Source: Schistocephalus solidus
Lineage: Eukaryota > Platyhelminthes > Cestoda > Diphyllobothriidea > Diphyllobothriidae
Assembly: GCA_017591395.1 (NCBI GenBank)
Contig: WEDG01003263.1
Location: 1 to 64,000 of the forward strand
Length of the DNA stretch: 64,000 bases
Direction of reading: 5' to 3'
Within the stretch, counting starts at the first letter, position 1. Each line of letters opens with the position of its first letter. This document shows positions 12,808 to 21,793 of this stretch, in pieces. The notes under the pieces were generated by a model. It saw only the letters and a program-made list of their open reading frames with translations, had not been told where the DNA came from and made no database searches. The translations under genes and the position numbers were made by a program.

Positions 12808-13192
12808 CTTATAATATAATAGGTTTATTGATTTGGCACTGCTTGGCGCCGTCAAATCCTTAGAACACAGGAAAAAACCTAAAACAAACTCCTCTTTTCA
12901 TTAAACACTTAAGCTTTGGTTTGTTTGTTTGCTTAAATAGCAGTGTTGAAATGACGAGTTTGTTTTAAGTAAAAAAAACCTGTTTTCCAAGGTTTAGAAA
13001 TAGCAAAAATGAAGTAAAAACAGCTATACAGAATGAAGATGAATGTATCAGGGGAATAATGTTTAGAGTCAAGACTAGTCTGTTATTGACGTTCGAGGGT
13101 ATTCATTCATTTGACAGAGGTAGAAACGTCTGCGGTCGATTCGAAGGGATAGGTACTTCCAATCAGATGCGAGCGCAGTCGATTCCGGTGTG
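12808..13192. other. Spacer without gene
   Basis: AT-rich DNA between copy B1 and the LTR element. About 40 bases near 12818-12858 resemble 20450-20495 (shared 'tttattgat...gacact...ttgg'), so a short dispersed repeat may be present. No coding signal. Confidence 0.35.
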
Positions 13193-13196
13193 GGGT
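13193..13196. repeat. Target-site duplication, left (gggt)
   Basis: The four bases before the left LTR are gggt. The same four bases follow the right LTR at 14340-14343. A 4-5 bp duplication is what Gypsy-type integrases leave. Confidence 0.7.
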
Positions 13197-13719
13197 TGTA
13201 ACGAACCACAGTTCCGACAGAATTGTTTGAATGGACTAGTAGCACTTTTTCGCGCGGATCCCGGATGGGGATGGAGTGATGGAATGTCGGTGAAGATGCC
13301 GGTGCCCCTTCCACTCTCGAACGCTGACCCCCATCCCCATGAGTACCGTCGCCGCTCATCGTCTCGCTACCCTCCGTTCAATGTCAGCATCCCCTCGTCC
13401 CGACCCTGCAGTTGCCCACAGCGTTGCACTCCCCACCGGTTATCCAACAGACATGACGTAATTCCCCCCACTCCAAAAGGGATATCGCATCATGTAACGC
13501 TCCCTTCTTTATTTTCTATTGTGCCCTTTCATACCTTTATATCCTTCTTAATAGTAGAATCCATTTCCAACATTTCTGCCGTTCCTTCTAATGACTGTTG
13601 CTTTTGAGTGCTTGGCATGGCACTTAGAGACACTGTTCAATACCCGCATCGTCTAATAACGACTACAGGTGCGTTACTCGCCCGTGTGTGTGCAAACCTC
13701 GAAGTCTTCGGCCGCTACA
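13197..13719 (+). repeat. 5' LTR of TRIM-like element
   Basis: 523 bp. By eye it differs from the right LTR by two substitutions and three small length changes in homopolymer or TG runs. Such near identity means recent insertion, because both LTRs are copied from one template at integration. Confidence 0.88.
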
Positions 13720-13720
13720 T

Positions 13721-13738
13721 TGGTGGCAGCGGTGGGAT
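13721..13738 (+). promoter_or_regulatory. Primer binding site, tRNA-Leu type
   Basis: The 18 bases TGGTGGCAGCGGTGGGAT start one base after the left LTR. Their complement ends in CCA and matches the acceptor and T-arm end of animal tRNA-Leu (AAG/UAG class) as I know it. This is where minus-strand DNA synthesis would start. Confidence 0.75.
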
Positions 13739-13804
13739 GGAGAGGAGCACACTTCCACACCTACCAAACCGACCCGCACAGCACTGAGGACAGTGCTGCA
13801 TTTC

Positions 13805-13813
13805 AGAGGGAGG
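13805..13813 (+). promoter_or_regulatory. Polypurine tract
   Basis: AGAGGGAGG, three bases before the right LTR, is the expected primer for plus-strand DNA synthesis in an LTR element. Confidence 0.7.
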
Positions 13814-13816
13814 CCA

Positions 13817-14339
13817 TGTAACGAACCACAGTTCCGACAGAATTGTTTGAATGGACTAGTAGCACTTTTCGCGCGGATCCCGGATGGGGATGGAGTGATG
13901 GAATGTCGGTGAAGATGCCGGTGCCCCTTCCACTCTCGAACGCTGACCCCCATCCCCATGAGTACCGTCGCCGCTCATCGTCTCGCTACCCTCCGTTCAA
14001 TGTCAGCATCCCCTCGTCCCGACCCTGCAGTTGCCCACAGCGTTGCACTCCCCACCGGTTATCCAACAGACATGACGTAATTCCCCCACTCCAAAAGGGA
14101 TATCGCCTCATGTAACGCTCCCTTCTTTATTTTCTATTGTGCCCTTTCATACCTTTATATCCTTCTTAATAGTAGAATCCATTTCCAACATTTCTGCCGT
14201 TCCTTCTAATGACTGTTGCTTTTGAGTGCTTGGCATGGCACTTAGAGACACTGTTCAATACCCGCATCGTCTAATAACGAATACAGGTGCGTTACTCGCC
14301 CGTGTGTGTGTGCAAACCTCGAAGTCTTCGGCCGCTACA
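13817..14339 (+). repeat. 3' LTR of TRIM-like element
   Basis: 523 bp, TGTA...TACA ends, followed by the gggt duplication at 14340-14343. Relative to the left copy it has one T fewer and one C fewer in two runs and one extra TG in a TG run. Confidence 0.88.
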
Positions 14340-14343
14340 GGGT

Positions 14344-15079
14344 CTGCCGAATAATTAGACTTAGTTGACTGATTGCTAAAAAGGTGAAAATAGATTAGGA
14401 GCACGAAGAGTTCAACGGTAAGAAACTTTCAATGCAGTCATACAGTCTTCATATTTGTATTATATATCATAGTGTTGATTATGTTTGATCTAGCTGTATG
14501 AAACCGCTAGTACCATTCGTTTCATAAAGCTATATCAAAACCTAGACGTGCGGCTCATTGCACATTCGAATAACATAGAGCATAAATGATGTTAAAAATG
14601 GAAAAACATACTACTAACAGACAGAGATAAAAATTTATAAGTTTTTGCAAGTTAGTTTTAAAGCAAATTGTTTACTAATCATAAAATTATACATAAAAAT
14701 AAAGACGCTATCCAAAAACATTTTAAATGTAAAGTTATCATAATTTTTTAAAATAGTTTTAAAGATAGAAAAAGCTGCTTTTAGATAATGGATATATAAA
14801 TCATTAAATTGAGAGCCCTTGTGCCTAGCCAGAAGATAAGTATTTATGAGTCTTGTAGGTCACTAACCACCACTTATAGCTTGCCCATAACCAGAGGGTG
14901 TAACACATAACCAGATGATAAGATTCTTAATCTCTGTGTGCATTGCAGGTCGTCGTAGGTGGTTTATAAAAGGACATGAAATAACTAATCGTGGGAGATT
15001 CTGGCCTGAGTATCCGGTTCTAGTGAATGGCTATCACCGCACGCAAAGTACGTTTGGATTTTCAGCTTGACTTCTAGGT
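14344..15079. other. AT-rich spacer without gene
   Basis: Low-complexity A/T runs occupy 14580-14800. A short duplication 'cataaccaga' occurs near 14888 and 14908. The right part may belong to the untranslated 3' end of copy B2, whose exact end I could not fix. No coding signal. Confidence 0.35.
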
Positions 15080-15145
15080 GCAGATAATACAGCTCATCGG
15101 GAGAACTCAGGATTGAAGCAGCTATCGCCAACAGTAACTGCCGCG

Positions 15146-17900
15146 TCAGAGCCCTTTCGGCCCGAATTCTATGTTGAAGAACTGAGTTGAAAAATGCCCT
15201 ATCTTATTCAAAAATAGATGTGTGCTATTATTTAACATATATTGTTTGATTTTTATTTTAAATTCTCGTATGGTTCGACTATTTCTAATAGAATTTGGCA
15301 GGGCATTCCATATTGTCGCGTATCTTATGGAATAGAAGTTGGATCGTTGGGCCTTTTTGAATTTCGGAATTTTTATAATATTTTCTGAATTTCTAGTGTC
15401 TCGGGGACCGTTTTGATTTGTTAGTAAATTCATTCTGAGAATATCTTGGTCGTGTGTGATTTTGAATAGAAAAGTGAGACCATTTTTGAGTCTTCTGATC
15501 CAGACGGGTTGAAGACCATATCTATCGTATAGTTCCATGTCATGAGCCTGAGAGGCATCACATTTTGATAAGGATCTGGTAAAGCATCTTTGAATGGCTT
15601 CTAGTTTCTTTCGGCCATCTGATGGCATAATGCCAAAAAAAATTGAGCAGTAATCCAAGAGAGGTAAAACGTACATTTTATATAGTCTTGTCTTTAGGGC
15701 AGGTGAGGAGAAATTTTTACAAATGAATCCGCATAGTCTAGTGGCTTTTGGTGATATTTGTTTAACGTGGGGAGATAAATCAAGAGTATTTGTATAGCTA
15801 AGACCTAAGTCTTTTATTGATGTTGTCTCGGTTATTTCTTGATTATTGAAAAATATGGGAGGAAGTTTTTGTGAACCAAATATCAGGAGATGACATTTAC
15901 TTGGAGAGAATGGCATTTGCCATAGAGTACTCCATTCGCTTAGTTTTTAAGATCATTTTCAATCGTTCTATGCATACTGGCTACTGTATGCTGGTTATAT
16001 GCATATGCAAGTTTTAAGTCGTCCGCATATAAAAATGTTTTAGCTGACGTTGATATAGAGGATAAGTCGTGAATGTATATAAGAAATAGGAGGGGACCTA
16101 GGATAGTCCCCCTGAAGTACTCCACTACTAATATGAGATGGTTCTGAGACTACGTTTCGAATTTGTACTACCTGATATCGGTTTTGAAGGTAAGATTTTA
16201 GAAAGTCAAGAAGGGAGACCCAATCCCATGACTTTTTAGCTTCACTAGAAGCCTTTGATGGGGTACTTTATCGAACGCTTTTTTAGGTCAAAGTATATCG
16301 TAGCTACCGTGTTTCCGTCATCTCTGTTACTTGAAACGAATTCAAGGAAGGTGAGATGGCAGGACTGACATGAATTTTAGGTAAGAAAGCGTGTTGAGAG
16401 GAAGGTATGAGGTTAGCGTTTGTTAGATAGTTAAGCATTTGTTTGGAAATTATTTTTTCTAGTATTTTTGCTATTACCGCTGTTCGGTGAACACCACGAT
16501 AGCTTTGTGTATCAGATCGGTTCCCGTTTTTAAAGATTGGTGTAATGCTTGAGTATTTCCATATTTCTGGATACATACTATTCGATTGGAGTAAGGAGAA
16601 TAGACTAGACAGCAGTATTGGAGCATATATCATATGCTTCAGTATGCAAGGTGGGATTTTATCCGTCCCATAAGAGGTGGAATTAGAAAGTTGTCTGATA
16701 GCTTTTTGACGGTTTCTTCGCTAAAACAGATCTCATTGAAGGTAAATGTTGTCATTTCTGTTGGTGGGTATCGGCTCCTCCTCAACTGAATAGTTGGCTG
16801 AGAAGTACTTATTGAATAAATTTGCTATTTGGTTATCGTCCGTTATTACTTGTCCTGCGTCATCAATCATGAGTTGGGGACCTGGTTTTCGATTAGTTTT
16901 CATTTGCTTCCGAAAGATCTGGGCTGTTTTTCGGAGGACTCTATTGCCCGGCGTTCCGCTGCTATGTTTTTATTTGCTTCCATTTTTTCAACTAGATCAT
17001 GAATTTCCTAATTCGTCTGAGTGTGGATAAATAACTAACTGAGGGATCATGAAGTTGTTTTTTAATTTTTTAGTCTCTTAGAAAGGAAGTTTGGAATTTT
17101 GACTTATATGGGGATTTCTCATCTATTAAGGTATCTCGAATTATAAAAGAGTAGAGTATAAAAGGTTAACAGCTTCCGTCGCGGATGTCGTTAGAAGATA
17201 TGAACTCCAGTCTAGTGACCTTACATATTTGTTCATATAGTCAATGTCGAGTTTTTTTGGATTTATGTTAATGTAACTAGAATCTGATGTTACATTTATG
17301 TTTAGAGGGAGCATTGTTATTATTGCCTTATGATCACTTTCAAAGGTTATACTGTCGTAATGCGTATGTAGGGGCCAGATATCATTTGTGAGAATAATAT
17401 CTAGTATGTTGTTTCCTCGGGTCGGTTTATTGATTATTTGTGTCCAGTTATGGAAGAAAATTGATGAAAGCAGTTCATCGTGTCTGGTGGGGGCTGATAG
17501 TTTAGCCCAGTTTATTTCAGGACGGTTTAGATCGCCTGCAATTATCTTATATTCAAATTGAATATTTGATAAAGTATCTATTAGATTGGTTAGGCCAGTG
17601 TCATCATTACTACATTCTGGAGGAGTGTATAGACATCCGATAAGTATATTTTTGTGCGATAGGGATTTTACTGTGGCAAAGCATGCTTCGCCAGGAAAAG
17701 TTTCGTGTGAAACATCGAAACCACTTTGTTCAATGGTAGTTTTGATGTATATCATACAGCCACCGCCTCGTTTATTAATGCGGTCTTGTCGATAGAAATT
17801 GTAGTTTGGGACAGATAGCGAAGCATTCGATGTTAATTCATTAACCCATGTTTCCGTTAAACAAATTATATCGGGATTATAGGCTTCAACGAATGTCTTA
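15146..17900 (-). pseudogene. Family B ORF2 (endonuclease-reverse transcriptase), interrupted
   Basis: The APE-type endonuclease shows IIAGDLNRPEINWAK and the terminal FESDHKAI with its His (17141-17755). After a disrupted stretch comes the RT: PEIWKYSSITPIFKNG and the YRGVHRTAVIAKILEKII block (16304-16633), then TILGPLLFLIYIHDLSS and the catalytic FLYADDLKLAY (15940-16125). The thumb and tail follow at 15146-15916 with SIKDLGLSYTN, LYKMYVLPLLDYCS and the final 'WNALPNSI...FKIKI'. YADD is intact, but at least three breaks split the frame (around 15920, 16130-16300 and 16640-17140), so no single protein can be made. CR1/jockey assignment is by motif order and tail type. Confidence 0.75.
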
Positions 17901-18500
17901 AGTTGTGGTATTTTATGTACTATCGATCTCGCATTAATAAGGGCGATACTTAGGATGTCGGATAGGGAAGAGCCCAGCTGTTGTGAAAAAACTGATTTCT
18001 AAAACTGTTTTGATTTTGCGATGGGCTAATAGAAGGGAAGTGTGTAACTTTTGGAAGGTATGGTGATGTGTATGGTGAGAGATGAGGAATGGGTAAGAGT
18101 GTATGTGTTGAGAGGGTGGTGGGATTTGAGTGCATGGGTTAAAGTGTATGGGTTGTGTGTAGGTGTTAGAGAGCATGGGTTGTGTGTAGAGGTTATGCCC
18201 CATATGGGGAAAGGATTTACTGGGCGGTTATTGTAGATACCTGGGGTTATTGTCGGGAAGGTTTGCCGGCCTAGGTAACTGCTTTGGTTGCCATAAGTTG
18301 TTACTATGTTTGAACGGTTAGCATGCGTTGGTTTACTCCTATGCCATGCATTTGGATTTGAGGGAGTTGAGGTGTTATTATAAGAGGTTATTCGTGTCTT
18401 ATGAGAGTTTGGAGAAATTGGAGCACTTATATTACTTGGGTTGACATTTTTGGCTTTTTGGTAGTAACGGTGTGCTCAATAAAGCTTTTGCATTGGAATA

Positions 18501-20180
18501 CTAACTGGGAGACAAATTGCTATCTTTTGAGCTTGAAGGGATTGACACGCACGTTATAGGATTTGTATTATTTGCTGGGTCGACATTTTCTGTTACTAGT
18601 TGTTCAGTTGGTGGATTCGTAGTAACATTTATATTACTATCTAATATTGCGACATGACTGGATCCAGAATTTGTGTCATCAAGCTGTTCCAGGGAGGTTT
18701 TAGCATTTTGAGGTGCTCGTTTTGTTTGATTCTGACCTCCTCTCCTAACTGCTGAAGCAGTTATTCGATTGGTATTATGAGTGTCAGAATAAAAATTAGA
18801 TAAACTTGCCAAAGGTTTGGCTAAGGAAACACTATGTTTATCATTTTGATTAAACTGGCTTGTACGCTTTGCATTATAGTTGGCAGCGTTGGAAGTGCCT
18901 GCTTGAGGTTCAACTGAGGAGAAAGTATGATTAACATCTGTTTTGAGCTGCGTGGCTTTGGTCTGAAGTTCACGTCTTTGCATAGGTGTGAGGTCTGGAC
19001 CTATGAATGCTTTTCGGGTGAGCAGAGTTCGGTTCATTTCAGGGTTTTGTAGAACTAGATCGGCTTCGGTTTGTGAATAGAAGGTCACTAACACTGGCTT
19101 ATTTTTACTTCTTGAATTAAGCCTTTTGGTGGAAGCTATGCTGATGTTTAGACCACACGAGTGTATGAGTTGTTGGATTGATGGTGTGGGGTTAACCGTG
19201 TGGGGGATATTTCTGATAATGACATTAAACTTGCGTTTGGACCTATCAGCGACCTCTGAAGAGACTACGTGTATAATAGGTTCTATTTGTGGTACGCTTG
19301 TTAAGCTGGTCGCAAAACATTTTGGGTCTAATAGTGAGTTGAGCAACGTAAAAAGATGTTCATATTTGTCGATAAAGTTTTGCAGACGTAGGATTGCTGA
19401 GAGATCTAGTTTATTGATAGTTACTTTTGCGTCCAGAGAGGTTGAAGCATTTTGAGGAGCTCGTTTCGTTTGATTCTGACATCCTCTCCCAACTGCTGAA
19501 GCAGTTTTTCGATTAGTATTATGAGTGTCAGAAAAACCATTAGATAAACTTGCCAAAGGTTTGGCTAAGGAGACACTGCTTAATATTTGCTCTAACTGAC
19601 TTATACGCTTTGCATTATAGTTGGCAGCGTTGGAAGTGCCTGCTTGGGGTTCCACTGAGGAGACGGTTTGATTAAAATCTGGTTTGAGCTGTGTGGCTTT
19701 GGTCTCAAGTTCACGTCTTTGCATAAGTGTGAGGTCTGGACCTATGAATGCTTTTCGAGTGAGCAGAGTTCGGGTTACTTCAGGGTTTTGTAGAACTAAA
19801 TCGGCTTCGGTTTGTGAATAGAAAGTCACTAACACTGGCTTAGTTTTGCTTCTCGAGTTAAGCCTTTTGGTGGAAGCTATGCGGATGTTTAGCCCACATG
19901 AGTGTTTGAGTTGTTGGATTGATGGTGTGGGGCTTACCGAGTGGGGGATATTTCGGATAATGAATTTAAACTTGCGTTTGAACCTATCAGCGACCTCTGA
20001 TGAGACTACGTGTATGATCAGTTCTATTTGTGGGTCGCTTGTTAAGCTGTTTGCAAAAGATTTTGAGTCTAATAATGAGTTGAGCAACGTAAATAGATGT
20101 TCATATTTGTCGATAAAGTTTTGCAGACGTAGGATAACAGAGAGATCTAGTTTATTGATAGTTACTTTTGCGTCCTTCAC
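18501..20180 (-). CDS. Family B ORF1 (gag-like), internally duplicated
   Basis: A 559-residue uninterrupted frame starting MKDAKVTINKLDLS. It consists of two near-identical modules: residues 3-249 and 250 to about 497, period 247 aa, followed by a Ser/Thr/Asn-rich tail. Each module starts with a helical NKLDLS...LQNFIDKYEHLF segment, then a basic FKRKF..IIRNIPH stretch and PVLVTFYSQTEADLVLQNP. This arrangement resembles the RNA-binding (RRM-like) nucleic-acid chaperone ORF1 proteins of CR1/jockey elements, which coat the element RNA. The family A ORF1 pieces at 8319 and 10331 align with the first part (NFISKYGFLFTIL...DRHKRSFNFLL) and carry one module only, so the doubling is specific to B2. 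No zinc knuckles were seen. Confidence 0.7.
   Translation of the reverse strand: MKDAKVTINKLDLSVILRLQNFIDKYEHLFTLLNSLLDSKSFANSLTSDPQIELIIHVVSSEVADRFKRKFKFIIRNIPHSVSPTPSIQQLKHSCGLNIRIASTKRLNSRSKTKPVLVTFYSQTEADLVLQNPEVTRTLLTRKAFIGPDLTLMQRRELETKATQLKPDFNQTVSSVEPQAGTSNAANYNAKRISQLEQILSSVSLAKPLASLSNGFSDTHNTNRKTASAVGRGCQNQTKRAPQNASTSLDAKVTINKLDLSAILRLQNFIDKYEHLFTLLNSLLDPKCFATSLTSVPQIEPIIHVVSSEVADRSKRKFNVIIRNIPHTVNPTPSIQQLIHSCGLNISIASTKRLNSRSKNKPVLVTFYSQTEADLVLQNPEMNRTLLTRKAFIGPDLTPMQRRELQTKATQLKTDVNHTFSSVEPQAGTSNAANYNAKRTSQFNQNDKHSVSLAKPLASLSNFYSDTHNTNRITASAVRRGGQNQTKRAPQNAKTSLEQLDDTNSGSSHVAILDSNINVTTNPPTEQLVTENVDPANNTNPITCVSIPSSSKDSNLSPS
18690..20174 (-). repeat. 741-bp tandem duplication inside ORF1
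   Basis: Module 1 is 20174-19434 and module 2 is 19433 to about 18690, with 741 bp period and frame preserved. The modules differ at roughly one residue in eight and by a short indel near the end (ISQLEQIL versus TSQFNQNDKH), so the duplication is not brand new. Confidence 0.8.
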
Positions 20181-20439
20181 ATTTCTGGTATATGAATACG
20201 TGAGGATTTAGACGGTTTGATGCCACAAATAAGGAGCTAGGGTACAGAAGTACACTTCTTTTAAATTAAGATTATAATTGAGCGGAAAAATATCTCCATA
20301 TCTTCAAATAATACGCAATTTAAACTTATCTTGGAGTTGAGGATTTAAAGCGATTGTACACAGTTGGGCTCAGTTTGGGCAGCCACTTTTAAATGTTGAG
20401 GAACTGATGGACTTCGGTGTGCTTAAAAAACTCCTAGCT

Positions 20440-21060
20440 AAAATGGTAAATAAATAGCTTTATTGATATGACACTTCTTGGGCACCATCAATCTTCACAG
20501 GGTCTAAAGGCGACTGAACGCATGACACAGGCGTTATTTTTGTTCATAAGAGGATTTGGGCAGATTGATAAAGAACCAATTAGAAAAACCTATGAGGCAT
20601 TCATTTCATCCCACTTGGAGTATGCCGTTGTGGCCTGGCGTCCGTGGCTGAAGAAAGAATATATACAGCTGGAACATGTGCTGTCGAGGGTTACGAAGAT
20701 GGTCAAGAATCTTAGTCATCTCTCTTATGAAGTCAGACTGGCTGACCTTGAATTTTTTCTTCTCGATTACGGACAACTACGCGGTGAACTCATACAAATG
20801 TACCATATTGTCAGCGGAAATGAGTGTGCCGAAGAATTTGAAGACTTCCTCGAATTGGCTGAGACGGAACATCTGCAGGGTCATCCCGGTAGGCTATAGA
20901 GGAATTTGGCTCATACGGACGTCTGACGGAATGCATTTTTACAGAGGGTCTTTGGAGCATGGAACCGACTACCCAATGAAGTGGACCTTTCGGAAACGGT
21001 TGAAACCATTAAATGCAAAGTAGGTACTCATTTGCCGTTACACTACTGTTCATATAATGA
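20440..21060 (+). mobile_element. CR1/jockey-like LINE 3' fragment
   Basis: The plus strand encodes a pol C-terminus: TYEAFISSHLEYAVVAWRPW, LEHVLSRVTKMVKNL, LSYEVRLADLEFF, RGELIQMYHIVSG, then after the stop at about 20899 the frame resumes with FGAWNRLPNEVDLSETVETIK. The order matches the 'LY...RP.LEY...W', 'RRAT..V', 'Y..RL..L.L..L..RR.RGDLI..FKI' and 'WN.LP' blocks of CR1/jockey pol. Orientation is opposite to families A and B and the lineage differs. 5'-truncated and dead. Confidence 0.7.
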
Positions 21061-21224
21061 AAATTGTGTCAATCCCAGCAGCTTTCGCCTTGCTCACATT
21101 TATGTTTGCCAGATTAATACTTGCAAATGTCTATTGTATTGCCATTTTAGGATGTGAATAGGGAGCTTAAGGGCGAAAGTCTAATTCCTTCACTAAAGTG
21201 ACTTAACTGCGATCAGTCGGCCAT

Positions 21225-21300
21225 GCACCTGAGGCTCGAACACGTAACCTGTTGGCTAAAAGTTCAACTCCCTATCATGCTGGTTGTGCTGGGGTGGCAC
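21225..21300 (-). repeat. tRNA-like SINE head, degenerate
   Basis: On the minus strand, GTGTTCGAGCC resembles a pol III B box (GGTTCGANTCC) and sits about 45 bases after a weak A-box-like segment. This suggests a decayed tRNA-derived SINE. It is not a functional tRNA: the A box is poor and I could not pair a cloverleaf. Confidence 0.3.
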
Positions 21301-21728
21301 TTCTAAGATTTGGTATGTTGGGGATGATATCATAAATTCCCCAGGCTTCTTTTTCGAGATAACGGAAATCATGCTTGATTAGAATACGGAAAATCAAATG
21401 CTTGACAGCTTATTGCTTAAGTCAAAGAGAAGTTCACACTCTAAAAGAGACAGGCCACTTGATCACCAAATATGTACTGGTAAGTTATTCCTGATGTCGT
21501 CAAGTTAGGAAGGAGAGAAGAGTGCGTTTAGACGTCAAGCATACATAAGAATGAATAAAAAAGGAAGTCTTAGCATGCGAAAGTTTTTTGCAGCAAACCA
21601 CTCTATTCTAGAGCCGTTTGCAGTATCGATTATATCGCTTTGGAACCAAACTACCTCAGGAGTAGCGGACATCATAATTCGACGCCTTTTGGTTACTTTT
21701 GAACCCGTGTGACTTTCCGCGCAATTCC

Positions 21729-21737
21729 ACCAATCAG
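21729..21737 (+). promoter_or_regulatory. CCAAT-box-like motif upstream of YIF1
   Basis: CACCAATCA lies about 55-65 bp before the start codon of the YIF1 gene. Flatworm promoters are poorly defined, so this is suggestive only. Confidence 0.25.
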
Positions 21738-21793
21738 TGCATCACACTTTTGACGTGTAAATAATAGACCTCCTTGTCAGCATTTCCGTTGAA

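Larger units (their letters stand above)
13197..14339 (+). mobile_element. Coding-less miniature LTR retrotransposon (TRIM-like)
   Basis: Two 523-bp direct repeats flank only 97 bp. Each repeat begins TGTAACG and ends GCTACA, so the ends are TG...CA. One base after the left repeat lies TGGTGGCAGCGGTGGGAT, which is the complement of the 3' end of eukaryotic tRNA-Leu (including CCA) and serves as primer binding site. Just before the right repeat lies the purine tract AGAGGGAGG. A 4-bp gggt duplication flanks the unit. No gag or pol is present, so mobility would depend on a related full-length element. The element is richer in GC than its surroundings. The open frames across it are chance products of that composition. 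Confidence 0.88.
15080..20230 (-). mobile_element. Family B non-LTR retrotransposon, copy B2 (near full length)
   Basis: About 5.1 kb, minus strand, with the standard order ORF1 (18501-20180), linker (17934-18203), endonuclease (17900-17141), RT (16633-15940) and thumb/C-terminus (15916-15146). It is the most complete LINE in the window. ORF1 is fully open but internally duplicated; ORF2 is interrupted. The boundaries are approximate: the 5' end is placed just upstream of ORF1 and the 3' end after the pol stop, since no A-rich or simple tail was obvious. Confidence 0.75.
21061..21793. other. YIF1 upstream region
   Basis: No coding exon seen. Near 21225-21300 the minus strand resembles a tRNA-derived SINE head (see separate entry). 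A CCAAT motif (CCAATCA) lies about 60 bp before the YIF1 start codon. No convincing TATA box. Confidence 0.35.

Noticed and set aside
13059..13607. 182-codon plus-strand open frame across the left LTR, and similar frames in the right LTR
   Set aside because: They lie inside the LTRs, stay open because the LTR is GC-rich, and have no protein motif. The LTR structure explains the region.
19126..20211. Two long plus-strand frames (19126-19455 and 19846-20211)
   Set aside because: They are antisense shadows of the duplicated ORF1, and resemble each other only because the two modules do.
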